A stretch of 64,000 nucleotides of DNA, taken from contig JAFDZR010000010.1 of assembly GCA_018266875.1 (NCBI GenBank), forward strand, positions 71,172 to 135,171. Reading direction: 5' to 3'. This DNA is from Bacteroidota bacterium (lineage in GTDB: Bacteria; Bacteroidota; Ignavibacteria; Tepidaquicellales; Tepidaquicellaceae). The stretch's first letter is position 1, and each line of letters opens with the position of its first letter. Position numbers and translations under genes: made by a program. The notes below the pieces were generated by a model. The model had not been told where the DNA came from and made no database searches. It saw only the letters and a list, made by a program, of their open reading frames with translations. Positions 1-10,467 of the stretch are shown here, piece after piece.

Positions 1-54
1 AAAGAAAAATTAAAATTAAAAAATTTTTCATAATATATTTTTTTTTAAATTTAT

Positions 55-549
55 TTACTTCTGATCTTTCGCTTTATCCTTTATGCTCTTCGGTACAAGG
101 TTTTCAATTTGTTTGATAATACAGTCCATCTCTTCTGAATATTTTTCATTTAAATGGGAAGGGATGTTTATAGTTCTCGGTTTTGCATCCAGGTCCGGAG
201 ACTGCCACATGGTAACTTCAAGTTCTTTTTCCGGTCCGCCCATTAAATTTTTCTCAGACTTCATTTCTTCTGCGCCTGCGCTGAATATGAAACTCTTTTT
301 AAATGTTCTGTTGAATTTTTTAAGTTTTTTCCCGCTGATGCTGAAATCATACTGCTTTGTGCCTTTGGAATTTGTGTAAACGTAAACTCCCTCCCCGAAT
401 TCATTCATGATTATTCTGTAATTGTACTGGTATTCCGGTGAAACAGGTCCGTTTGAATAGTAATATGAAAAACTCGACCAGTGAGTGTCCTGTGAAAAAG
501 AATATCCCGCGGAGATAAGAAAACATATTACAATAAATATTTTTTTCAT
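55..549 (-). CDS. Secreted protein of unknown function
   Basis: This 164-residue protein begins with a clear signal peptide: a short positive start (MKK), a hydrophobic stretch to about residue 17, and a likely cleavage after the SFSQ at residues 17-20. The mature part is hydrophilic, with a lysine-rich middle and a charged C-terminus (ends in KDKAKDQK). I recognise no domain, catalytic motif or lipobox. It probably acts in the periplasm or outside the cell. It is transcribed away from nhaA, so the two do not share an operon. Confidence that it is a real gene is good, because the signal peptide and start agree; the function is unknown. Confidence 0.7.
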   Translation of the reverse strand: MKKIFIVICFLISAGYSFSQDTHWSSFSYYYSNGPVSPEYQYNYRIIMNEFGEGVYVYTNSKGTKQYDFSISGKKLKKFNRTFKKSFIFSAGAEEMKSEKNLMGGPEKELEVTMWQSPDLDAKPRTINIPSHLNEKYSEEMDCIIKQIENLVPKSIKDKAKDQK

Positions 550-904
550 CTGTATGTTTTTTTTAAATATAAAAATTAACAGGTAAAATTATAATGTTAA
601 ATTTTTTATAATGCTGTTCTTTAAATTTCCAAACACCCAGCCTGTCCTGAAACACTTTATATGCCTCCAAGACTCTAAGACTCGAATTTAAAAACCATTA
701 AAAAGATCACTTTGAGCCTTAGAGCCTTTAAGGCGATAATAAAGAAATTGTTTTCAGCCGGTCCGGAGCATGCGGAAAAAGTACTTGCAAATTTCAATTT
801 TCAAATTTCAAATAAGTTAATTTTCTTGTTTTCTTTGCGTCTTGGTGACTTGGTGGTGAAAATAATAAATTCCAGAAGGGAGTGAATGCTTATGACAGTA
901 TAGG
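550..904. other. Intergenic region without a gene
   Basis: This 355-base stretch separates the divergent secreted-protein gene and nhaA, so promoters for both should lie here. I see no convincing ORF, tRNA or strong terminator. Around 666-735 there are imperfect repeats of actc/gcct type words, and bases 833-861 read like the low-complexity phrase tttgcgtcttggtgacttgg that resembles intergenic repeats seen in other environmental bacteria. No DnaA-box cluster was found. Confidence 0.5.
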
Positions 905-2179
905 GTGCTTCAGATTGAAAGTAAAAATATTATATTTCTTTCGGAATTGAAATTAAAAGTAATTTTACAAAAATTCAAATTCTTGAAAATTCCATCTTTC
1001 ACAAATATAAATCTTACTAAACTCTTTAAAGAGTTTTACGAAAGTGAAAAAACAGCTGGACTGCTTCTAATTGTATGCACTGCGGTTTCACTTATTCTTG
1101 CAAATTCTCCTTTCAGTTCAGGATATCTGAACTTCTGGCAACAGAATATCGGATTTGTAACGGATGCCGTAAATCTGAATTATCCTGTTTATTACTGGAT
1201 CAACGACGGACTGATGGCGGTATTCTTTCTGCTGATCGGTCTGGAGATCGAAAGGGAGCTTTACATCGGTGAATTATCCGATTTTAAAGTAGCACTTTTT
1301 CCTATAGTAGCAGCTATCGGCGGAATTGCTGTTCCAGCTCTGATACACTTTTCACTTAACGCCGGAACTGAAACGCAGTCCGGAATTGCAATTCCCATGG
1401 CAACTGACATTGCTTTCGCGCTGGGAATACTTTCGCTGCTCGGTGACAGAGTACCCGTAAGGATAAAAGTATTTCTTACGGCTCTTGCGATCGCGGATGA
1501 CCTCGGAGCAATAATAATTATTGCCGTATTTTATTCTAAGGGATTTTCCGTTTTTAATTTCTCGATGGCTGCAGTTGTATTTCTTATCCTTCTGTTTATG
1601 AACAGAAAAAAAGTCAACAAACTTTATCTCTATCTCATACCCGGAGTTTTTCTTTGGTACTTTATGCTGAAGTCCGGAGTTCATGCAACAATTTCCGGAG
1701 TCATACTTGCTTTTGTGATCCCGTTCGGCAAAGGTGATAAATCATCCATTTCATATTCCATTCAGCACAGTCTTCACAGACCGGTTGCTTATCTGATACT
1801 GCCGTTATTCGCTCTTGCCAATACGGGAATAGTGATCGGCGGAGACTGGTATAAGGATTTATTCACGCTCAACAGTCTTGGAATTGTCGCCGGACTTTTA
1901 ATAGGTAAGCCGCTCGGAATTTTTCTGTTCAGTTTCATTGCATTTAAGACCGGACTTATAAAGACAGAAGAAAAAATAAACTGGAAGAATATTTTCGGAG
2001 CCGGAGTGCTTGCAGGAATAGGATTCACCATGTCAATTTTCATTACACTTCTCGCCTTTGAAAGAGACAGTCTGATCATCAGTTCAAAGATTGCAATTCT
2101 TATCACATCACTAATCGCAGGAACGCTCGGCTTTATCCTGCTGAGTATATTCAATCCCAAAAAAGAAAGTGGTAATTGA
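905..2179 (+). CDS. nhaA: Na+/H+ antiporter NhaA
   Basis: NhaA exchanges cytoplasmic Na+ (or Li+) for external protons across the inner membrane, controlling pH and salt. The 424-residue protein has about 12 membrane segments. Hallmarks are GLEIEREL near 112-119, the ATDIAFALG segment (Asp168) and the paired aspartates in LAIADDLGAI (Asp198-Asp199), which bind the ion in this family. The start used is GTG. The usual NhaA N-terminus begins near residue 38, so the first ~35 residues are an extra tail; a TTG codon at residue 27 is an alternative start. The gene sits directly before dnaN, where dnaA is often found, but has its own spacing of 280 bases and is probably transcribed separately. Confidence 0.95.
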   Translation: MLQIESKNIIFLSELKLKVILQKFKFLKIPSFTNINLTKLFKEFYESEKTAGLLLIVCTAVSLILANSPFSSGYLNFWQQNIGFVTDAVNLNYPVYYWINDGLMAVFFLLIGLEIERELYIGELSDFKVALFPIVAAIGGIAVPALIHFSLNAGTETQSGIAIPMATDIAFALGILSLLGDRVPVRIKVFLTALAIADDLGAIIIIAVFYSKGFSVFNFSMAAVVFLILLFMNRKKVNKLYLYLIPGVFLWYFMLKSGVHATISGVILAFVIPFGKGDKSSISYSIQHSLHRPVAYLILPLFALANTGIVIGGDWYKDLFTLNSLGIVAGLLIGKPLGIFLFSFIAFKTGLIKTEEKINWKNIFGAGVLAGIGFTMSIFITLLAFERDSLIISSKIAILITSLIAGTLGFILLSIFNPKKESGN

Positions 2180-2400
2180 TTTTCTGTAATCCCGGCAGGT
2201 ATGTCATTTGTTGATTTCCAGAAGCAGGGAGTCTTTAAAATCTGCAAAGTCACACTTGTTTTGAATTTGTAATTTGAAATTATTATTCCGGATAAAGCAT
2301 AGAAATTAGTATTGCATACATTGCATCACAAAGGCATATTGCAGTAAAGAAATCTCTTCTTCAGATGACAATTTTATTAATCTTGCCTTAACTCATTGAA

Positions 2401-2431
2401 TTGAAAATACTTCATTTTATATGTATTTTTC
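2401..2431 (+). promoter_or_regulatory. Putative Bacteroidota-type promoter of dnaN
   Basis: A TTG at 2401-2403 is followed after 20 bases by TATTTTTC (2424-2431), one mismatch from the TAnnTTTG -7 element of the Bacteroidota primary sigma factor. It lies 28 bases before the dnaN start, a plausible leader length. The same arrangement recurs before several other genes in the window. Confidence 0.55.
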
Positions 2432-2459
2432 ACGAATTAAAGAATAAAAATCCAGCACA

Positions 2460-3599
2460 ATGAAATTTTCTGTAACCGGTGAAAAACTTGTAGAATATCT
2501 TTCAAAAGTCATTACAGTAGTCCCTACCAGGACTCCTCTTCCGATACTTGATAATATTTTATTTCAGCTCAATGGAAATCAGCTTCAGATGATCTCATCT
2601 GATCTTGAGATCTTCATGAAGACCGAACTTGAAGTAAAAGGGAGTTCGGACGGAAGCGTTGCCGTTCCCGCAAAAAGACTTCTCGATATTACAAGAACTC
2701 TTACTTCCGAAAAACTTGATATTGACGTCAACGAAAAAAACAGAGTTACCATAAAAACCAAAAGAGGTAAATACACACTGGGAGGCGAACCCGCTGACGA
2801 ATTTCCGGTTCCCGAGGAAAAAGAAGACATGAACAGGATCGAGCTCAAAGGTCCGGTGCTGAAGAGATTTTTATCAAAAATAATTCACGCCGTTAACACT
2901 GACGAGATGAGACGCAACATGGCCGGAGTGCTTGTCGAAGCCGCAAATAAAGAACTGAAGATAGTGGCTACTGACGGATTCCGTCTTGGGAAAATAATCA
3001 AAAAGAAATTCGATCACGGAAGCGACTCAGAGGACAAGATCGTAATTCCGCTCAAGACGGCTCAGCACATTCTCAGACTTAACAACAGCGAAGACACTGT
3101 AGTTGAATTTGACGAACATGATCTGAAAATATCCTTCAACAGTGTGGTCATATATTCGAAACTGATCGACGATACTTTCCCGAATTATGAAAATGTAATT
3201 CCTCCGGATAACGATAAAATTCTGAATATAAACAAACATGCATTTTCCGATTCTCTCGTAAGAGCCCTGATATTCGCAGATGTGATAACGAAACGGGTTA
3301 TACTTGAGCTTACTTCTTCATCGCTTCAGATCAGAGCTGACAACCCTGAGATCGGATCCGAAGGAGAGGAGACGATAGACTGCAAATTCAACAGTAAAAC
3401 CGGAGCGGATGATTTTGACAAAACGCCTTTTGTGATAGCATTCAATGCCGGGTATTTGCTGGACGCAGTTTCACAGATGGAAACCGAGGAATTGAATGTC
3501 AGCTTTGGAAATCCTTCCAAGGCAGCAATAATAACACCGACCGAACAGAAAAGCGAAGAGGATTTCATTGAGCTTATTATGCCTGTAAGGGTCGGATAA
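2460..3599 (+). CDS. dnaN: DNA polymerase III beta subunit (sliding clamp)
   Basis: DnaN forms the ring-shaped clamp that tethers DNA polymerase III to DNA. The 379-residue length fits the three-domain family. The N-terminus (MKFSVTGEKLVEYLSKV), the RTPLPILDNILF segment at about 23-34, and the C-terminal LIMPVRVG, which matches the P-M-R-like clamp end, are typical. The acidic linker around residues 300-325 is a little longer than usual. It heads the run dnaN-recF-DUF721-gyrB, the classic replication-origin neighbourhood, but dnaA is missing from its usual upstream position and nhaA lies there instead. Confidence 0.97.
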   Translation: MKFSVTGEKLVEYLSKVITVVPTRTPLPILDNILFQLNGNQLQMISSDLEIFMKTELEVKGSSDGSVAVPAKRLLDITRTLTSEKLDIDVNEKNRVTIKTKRGKYTLGGEPADEFPVPEEKEDMNRIELKGPVLKRFLSKIIHAVNTDEMRRNMAGVLVEAANKELKIVATDGFRLGKIIKKKFDHGSDSEDKIVIPLKTAQHILRLNNSEDTVVEFDEHDLKISFNSVVIYSKLIDDTFPNYENVIPPDNDKILNINKHAFSDSLVRALIFADVITKRVILELTSSSLQIRADNPEIGSEGEETIDCKFNSKTGADDFDKTPFVIAFNAGYLLDAVSQMETEELNVSFGNPSKAAIITPTEQKSEEDFIELIMPVRVG

Positions 3600-3726
3600 T
3601 TACAAACCCTGATGCTGAAAATTCAGAAACGGCTTTCCAGAGTTTTAATATTAAATTTATTCCGGACAGGTAAAATATAAAACATTGAAATATAATGCAT
3701 TTTGTATATGAAAAGAGCTGCTGACA

Positions 3727-4914
3727 ATGATCTTAAAGCGTATTGTATTAAAGAATTTCAGAAATTATTCCAGACAGGAAATTAATTTCAACAGTAAATT
3801 CAATTTTATTTACGGAAACAACGGACAGGGAAAGACCAATATTCTTGAAGCTGTTTCATATTCGACTTACGGAAAGAGCTTTCTGGGTTCATCAGAATCG
3901 GACTGTGTAAAATTCGGGAACGAAGAATTTTTTGTGGAGTCTGATTTTATAAATGATCTGGGAAACAAGGATTTCATTGTGATAAGTTATGATTCAAACA
4001 AAAAATCGAAATCCGTTTACAGGAACAAACAGAAAGTGAGTTCATTTTCCGCAGAAGTTTTCGGTAGATTTCCGCTTGTTTTTTTATCGCCCAAAAGCCT
4101 GAACATTACTTACGGAAATCCATCAGACAGAAGAAGGTTCTTTGACATACTTATTTCACAGACAAGCGGGCTTTATCTCGATTACCTGAAAGAGCTTTCA
4201 AAGATACTCAGACAGAAGAGCGCACTGCTGAGGGAATATTCTCTTTACAGAAAGCTTACACTGAAGGAACTGACTGATCTTCTGAATTCATATAATCAAA
4301 AACTTTCCGATATTTCAGCAAAGGTACTTTTCAAGAGAATAAATTTTTTAAAGGAATTTGAATCTTACTTTGATGGGAATTTCAGGTTTCTTCTGAAGCA
4401 GGATCATAAAGGCAGCATTAGTTATCATTCGGATATTACAGGCGAGATCATTCCGGAAAGCGCTGACATAGGACTTGATGAACTCAGATCGCTGACGGAG
4501 AAAATTCTCTCGGAAGTTTCCGAAAACGAGATCAAAAGAGCAGTGACGCTCGCCGGACCACAGAGAGATGAGTATGTTTTTAAATTAAGCAAGCAGGACG
4601 GCGGCAAAACGGTTTCCTTTGATCTTAAAAATTTTGCATCGCAGGGTGAGCATAAGACATTTCTTCTCGCCCTGAAGCTTTCGGAATATGATTTCCTGAA
4701 AAGCGCGAAATCCACTAGTCCCGTTTTGCTTTTGGATGACATACTCTCGGAGCTTGATGAAGAAAGGGTTTCAATGATAATATCTCATCTGAAAGATTAC
4801 GGTCAGATATTTCTGACAACGACTGACAGAAATTACGTAAACAGACTAAAGACATTTTATTCGGAAAGCGAGATCTCCGAATTCAGAATAGAAGACGGAG
4901 CAGTAACAGAATAG
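3727..4914 (+). CDS. recF: DNA replication and repair protein RecF
   Basis: RecF is an SMC-like ATPase that helps load RecA at single-strand gaps during recombinational repair. In this 395-residue protein the Walker A GNNGQGKT lies at 30-37, the ABC signature region is the SQGEHKTFLLALKLSEY stretch near 310-325, and Walker B and D-loop are PVLLLDDILSELDEER near 333-348. The length is slightly above the family's usual 360-375. It lies 127 bases after dnaN and only 3 bases before the DUF721 gene, so recF, DUF721 and gyrB are probably co-transcribed. Confidence 0.96.
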   Translation: MILKRIVLKNFRNYSRQEINFNSKFNFIYGNNGQGKTNILEAVSYSTYGKSFLGSSESDCVKFGNEEFFVESDFINDLGNKDFIVISYDSNKKSKSVYRNKQKVSSFSAEVFGRFPLVFLSPKSLNITYGNPSDRRRFFDILISQTSGLYLDYLKELSKILRQKSALLREYSLYRKLTLKELTDLLNSYNQKLSDISAKVLFKRINFLKEFESYFDGNFRFLLKQDHKGSISYHSDITGEIIPESADIGLDELRSLTEKILSEVSENEIKRAVTLAGPQRDEYVFKLSKQDGGKTVSFDLKNFASQGEHKTFLLALKLSEYDFLKSAKSTSPVLLLDDILSELDEERVSMIISHLKDYGQIFLTTTDRNYVNRLKTFYSESEISEFRIEDGAVTE

Positions 4915-4917
4915 CAA

Positions 4918-5229
4918 ATGAAAAAAATAGATACATCAGACAGATACAACAAGACAGTTTGTCTAAAAACGGAACTGGACGACTTCATGGAATACATAGG
5001 TCTTAATTCCAGGATGCATGAACTGAAGATACTTAATGTCTGGGATGAATGTGTCGGCGAGGCGATATCCAGATTCTCAAATCCTGTGGAACTGAAAAAA
5101 AGCAGACTCTTTGTAAAAGCGGAGAACGCCGCCTGGAGATATGAACTTTCGCTCAAGAGAACCGAGATCATAAACAAACTGAACGAAAAATTAGGAAAGA
5201 AAATAATAAGAGAAATTGTATTCATTTAA
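4918..5229 (+). CDS. DUF721 (DciA-like) protein
   Basis: This 103-residue protein belongs to the DUF721 family, whose best-known member DciA loads the replicative helicase DnaB in bacteria lacking DnaC. Visible family features are the LNVWDECVGEAISRFSNPVEL segment followed by the RLFVKAENAAWRYELS strand-helix unit. The neighbourhood recF-DUF721-gyrB is typical of the Chlorobi/Ignavibacteria side of the group and supports a role in replication. The helicase-loader role is inferred from family and position. The C-terminus is short and lacks an obvious extra domain. Confidence 0.85.
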   Translation: MKKIDTSDRYNKTVCLKTELDDFMEYIGLNSRMHELKILNVWDECVGEAISRFSNPVELKKSRLFVKAENAAWRYELSLKRTEIINKLNEKLGKKIIREIVFI

Positions 5230-7251
<2,022 letters not shown>

Positions 7252-7264
7252 TTAAATTCACTGA

Positions 7265-7993
7265 ATGAAATTTTCTCTGATTAAAATCACCGCGGCTTCT
7301 TTTTTTCTTTTGATTATAACAATTGAATCCCGTATAATCCTCGCGGGAGATTCCACTACAGTTCCTTTCAGCAGTCAGAGCTCTGAGAGATTTTTCACGT
7401 CCTTTTCATTCGGAATGGGCGTGAGCTATTCCGACAATTCATCGCTTCTCAATTTTATTGAAACTGATGTCGACGGATATTCCCAGATCCCCAATGATCA
7501 GAAATTATCATCATTCTCAAGCGGTATTCTTTTTTTCGGAAGCGCTGAAAGACAGGTACACAAAAATTTTTCCGTAAAAGGAGAATATTCATATTTCATA
7601 AAAAGCATTGATATTCCCTCCAACCAGAATTACCAGTATTCTTATTATTCGCACCAGATGATCCTGAATGTGAATTACCTGATCCCGCAGAAATACAGTT
7701 ACTTTAAATTCGGACTCGGAGGCGGATATCTCCTGACAGACTTCACCAGAAAGTACATAACAGCGGAAACCGAATACACTTCTTCCGGTCCTGCGGTAAA
7801 ATTCGAAATAACATTCAACGCTCAGCTTGGAAAGAATGCCGCCACTTATCTCAGCGGATTCCTTCTCAAAAGTTTCATGTCGGATCTTAAAGATAAAAAC
7901 GGAAAATATCTCAGCAATAATCTGACTGACAGAGTAAATCTAAGCAGTTTCGGGGCAGGAATAAAACTCGGACTGGAACTTTATTTTTTTTAA
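7265..7993 (+). CDS. Outer-membrane beta-barrel protein
   Basis: This 242-residue protein has an N-terminal signal peptide with a long hydrophobic core (about residues 8-27, ending near ILAG). The rest alternates polar and aromatic residues as in short transmembrane beta-strands, with many Tyr and Phe, and the chain ends in LGLELYFF, the aromatic C-terminus that outer-membrane barrels show to the BAM complex. No substrate or partner can be deduced. It starts 13 bases after gyrB and ends 12 bases before uppP, so it may be transcribed with them. Confidence 0.75.
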   Translation: MKFSLIKITAASFFLLIITIESRIILAGDSTTVPFSSQSSERFFTSFSFGMGVSYSDNSSLLNFIETDVDGYSQIPNDQKLSSFSSGILFFGSAERQVHKNFSVKGEYSYFIKSIDIPSNQNYQYSYYSHQMILNVNYLIPQKYSYFKFGLGGGYLLTDFTRKYITAETEYTSSGPAVKFEITFNAQLGKNAATYLSGFLLKSFMSDLKDKNGKYLSNNLTDRVNLSSFGAGIKLGLELYFF

Positions 7994-8005
7994 AATTCAC
8001 AAAAG

Positions 8006-8836
8006 ATGGAACAGATCATAAAGGCGGTTATACTCGGCATAATTCAGGGCGCAACAGAATTCATTCCCGTCAGCAGTACAGCTCATCTGAGAGTTATCCC
8101 GGCTCTTCTTGGATGGAAAGACATAGGTGCGGCATACAGCGCAGTAATACAGCTCGGGACGCTTGCAGCTACTCTGATATATTTCAGAAATGATATTTCG
8201 GAGCTTGTTTCCGGATTTTTAAAAGCGCTGAAGACCAGAGACTTTTTTTCAAACAATGAATCAAGAATTTTTATACTGATAATCCTTGGAACTATTCCTA
8301 TTTCCGTGGCGGGACTTCTTTTGAAAAGATTCATTGAGGGAGACGCCAGGGGACTTTATGTGATAAGTACAGCTCTTATACTTCTTGCTGTCATACTTTT
8401 CATTGCTGAGAAAGCCGGAAAAAGAAATAAAGACATGAGCGCCATCACAGTAAAAGACGGAATTGTAATAGGGTGCGCTCAGGCATTGGCGCTGATTCCC
8501 GGGAGCTCGAGAAGCGGAGTAACAATTACCGCAGGTCTTTTCATGGGTCTGAAACGGGAAACTGCCGCCAGATACTCATTTCTGCTGAGCATTCCCGCCA
8601 TCGCTCTGAGCGGGGTATATGAACTTTATAAAGAGAGACACGAACTTCTGAATGAGAATTTTCTGAGTCTTAGCATTGCCACTGTTGTTTCCGGTATTAC
8701 CGGCTTTATCGCCATTGCTTTTCTTATTAATTACCTGAAAAAAAGAAGTAACATGATATTCATTGTTTACAGAATAGCTCTCGGAATTTTAATACTTATA
8801 CTTTTGTCAAAAGGAATACTTCAAAATCTTGAATGA
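8006..8836 (+). CDS. uppP: Undecaprenyl-diphosphatase UppP
   Basis: UppP (BacA) removes a phosphate from undecaprenyl diphosphate at the inner membrane, recycling the lipid carrier for peptidoglycan and surface glycans. The 276-residue protein shows both family signatures: the glutamate-rich GATEFIPVSSTAHL near 14-27, and the second motif ALIPGSSRSGVTITAG near 162-177 with its conserved serine and arginine. Several membrane helices follow. It lies just downstream of the barrel gene. It links functionally with the glycan cluster at 51.7-55.8 kb, which would consume the same carrier. Confidence 0.95.
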   Translation: MEQIIKAVILGIIQGATEFIPVSSTAHLRVIPALLGWKDIGAAYSAVIQLGTLAATLIYFRNDISELVSGFLKALKTRDFFSNNESRIFILIILGTIPISVAGLLLKRFIEGDARGLYVISTALILLAVILFIAEKAGKRNKDMSAITVKDGIVIGCAQALALIPGSSRSGVTITAGLFMGLKRETAARYSFLLSIPAIALSGVYELYKERHELLNENFLSLSIATVVSGITGFIAIAFLINYLKKRSNMIFIVYRIALGILILILLSKGILQNLE

Positions 8837-8877
8837 TCCGCAGATAACGGAATCATCATATTTTAATTTATATTAAG

Positions 8878-8909
8878 TTTGTATTTACAGGAAACATTTT
8901 GTATTTTTT
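8878..8909 (+). promoter_or_regulatory. Putative promoter of the thioredoxin-fold gene
   Basis: TTTG at 8878-8881 and TATTTTTT at 8902-8909 are separated by 20 bases, matching the Bacteroidota TTTG/TAnnTTTG pattern with one mismatch. The element lies 37 bases before the start of the next gene. Confidence 0.5.
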
Positions 8910-8946
8910 AGTGTTGAAAGACTTGCAATCAAACTTAAATTAAAAA

Positions 8947-9444
8947 ATGAAAACAGGTAAATTTTTATTAACCGCATTTTTCATCTTTACATTCTTTTCA
9001 GCAGCACATTCACAGACATCCCAGAATTTTGATTCGGGATTAAAAGCCGCAAAATCAAGCGGGAAAATGATTGTACTCGATATCTATTCTGACTCAGACA
9101 ACTGGAGTAAAAAAATGGATGCTGAAGTATTATCCTCCTCAAAAGTCCAGTCCGCTCTCGGAGGATTCGTCTTCATCAGACTTAACATTGATGACGGAAA
9201 GAATTACTCCTATAACGGAAAAACCTATGCTTCGTCAGATCTTGCCAAAATATTCGGCGGAACCGGTTATCCCTCATTCTCATTTATGAATCCGGACGGA
9301 AGTATAATAAAATTCAAATACAACGGTGATGAGGTTTTAAATATATCAGGTTATATCAGCGAGGGGGATTTTATAGAAATGCTTGATTTCTTTTCCTCAA
9401 AAAAATACAAGGATACAGATCTGTCCACAGTTTTCACGAACTGA
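8947..9444 (+). CDS. Secreted thioredoxin-fold protein lacking CxxC
   Basis: The 165-residue protein has a signal peptide ending near AHSQ (residues 20-23) and then a thioredoxin-like fold of the thioredoxin_7/DUF255 kind: strand KMIVLDIYSDS, helix start WSKKMDAEVLSS, strand FVFIRLNID, and the cis-proline region GTGYPSFSFMNPDG. At the place where relatives carry WCxxC, residues 50-54 read SDNWS, so both catalytic cysteines are gone, and the whole protein contains no cysteine. It therefore cannot be an ordinary disulfide reductase; a binding or chaperone role is possible. It faces coaD with only 10 bases between the two stop codons. Confidence 0.8.
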   Translation: MKTGKFLLTAFFIFTFFSAAHSQTSQNFDSGLKAAKSSGKMIVLDIYSDSDNWSKKMDAEVLSSSKVQSALGGFVFIRLNIDDGKNYSYNGKTYASSDLAKIFGGTGYPSFSFMNPDGSIIKFKYNGDEVLNISGYISEGDFIEMLDFFSSKKYKDTDLSTVFTN

Positions 9445-9454
9445 TCACAGTTTT

Positions 9455-9940
9455 TCAGTAACCGAATTTTTCCTTCAGCTTTTTAAGAATGTAATCCGGA
9501 ATGAATTCGTTTACATTTGCATTGTACTGCGCCAGCTCTCTGACAAGAGATGAGTTCAGATAAGTGTATTTTTCGTTAGGCATTAGAAAAATAGTATTAA
9601 TGGAAGGATTGAGTCTTTTATTTGTTAAAGACATCTGAAACTCGTATTCAAAATCCGAGATAGCGCGCAGCCCTCTTATCATTACATTTGCATTAACTTT
9701 TTCAGCGTAATTTACAAGAAGTCCCTTAAACGAATCCACCTTCACATTGTCCAGATGATCTGTTACATTTCTGATCATATCCAATCTCTCGTCTTCGGTG
9801 AACAAAGGTTTCTTATTGCTGTTTACTGCAATTGAAACAATAACCTCTGAAAACAGGTCCGAAGCCCTTTCAATTATATCAAGATGTCCGTTGGTGATGG
9901 GATCAAATGTTCCCGGATATACCGCTGTTATTTTTTTCAT
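9455..9940 (-). CDS. coaD: Phosphopantetheine adenylyltransferase
   Basis: CoaD transfers AMP from ATP to 4'-phosphopantetheine, the fourth step of coenzyme A synthesis. The 161-residue protein shows the nucleotidyltransferase signature YPGTFDPITNGHLDII near 8-23 with the TNGH catalytic histidine, the RGLRAISDFEYEFQM segment near 91-105, and the C-terminal SSLVRELA motif. It overlaps the end of rsmD by four bases (ATGA), so it is translationally coupled and is the last gene of the comEA-pilM-rsmD-coaD operon. The rsmD-coaD pair is common in bacteria. Confidence 0.97.
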   Translation of the reverse strand: MKKITAVYPGTFDPITNGHLDIIERASDLFSEVIVSIAVNSNKKPLFTEDERLDMIRNVTDHLDNVKVDSFKGLLVNYAEKVNANVMIRGLRAISDFEYEFQMSLTNKRLNPSINTIFLMPNEKYTYLNSSLVRELAQYNANVNEFIPDYILKKLKEKFGY

Positions 9941-10467
9941 AAGTCTGAGTTAAAATCCATTATGGAAAAATTTACCGTGCCTGTTTTTTTTCTTTGCACT
10001 AAATATTTTTCAAACTCTGCATTTAACCGGAATCCTTCCGTATGTTCCAGTATAAAATAAGATCCTGTTTCGGAAACCTTCTTTATTATTTCATCATATC
10101 CCTCGTAGCTGTAAGGCGGATCACAGAAAATAACATCAAAGTATTCTTTATTTTCCCTTAAAAAATTTAAAGCATCCGATCTGACAATTCTGCATGAGGC
10201 TTCTGCGGACAGATATTTTACATTCTTTGAAACCGTATCTGTGTTCACATCCGCAAAAACGCAGAATGAAGCCCCGCGGGAAAGCGCTTCCAGACCAAGC
10301 GCTCCGGAACCGCAGAATAGATCCATGCATTTCATCTCATCGAAATCAATCCTGTTCTGTAAAATATTGAACAATGACTCTTTCGCCCTGTCTGATGTCG
10401 GTCTGACATTATTTCCGTCAGGAGGGAAAAGCTTTCTTCCTTTGTATGCGCCTGATATTATCCTCAT
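9937..10467 (-). CDS. rsmD: 16S rRNA (guanine(966)-N2)-methyltransferase
   Basis: RsmD methylates G966 of 16S rRNA in the assembled small subunit. The 176-residue protein starts MRIISGAYKGRKL as in the family, has the S-adenosylmethionine site DLFCGSGALGLEALSRGA near 49-66, and the catalytic tetrad DPPY within VIFCDPPYSYEGY near 116. It begins one base inside the stop codon of the upstream PilM-like gene and overlaps coaD by four bases, which indicates a tightly packed operon. Confidence 0.95.
   Translation of the reverse strand: MRIISGAYKGRKLFPPDGNNVRPTSDRAKESLFNILQNRIDFDEMKCMDLFCGSGALGLEALSRGASFCVFADVNTDTVSKNVKYLSAEASCRIVRSDALNFLRENKEYFDVIFCDPPYSYEGYDEIIKKVSETGSYFILEHTEGFRLNAEFEKYLVQRKKTGTVNFSIMDFNSDL

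Noticed and set aside
2180-2459. Replication origin in the nhaA-dnaN gap
   Set aside because: No DnaA-box cluster or AT-rich unwinding region is clear; skew cannot be judged by eye.
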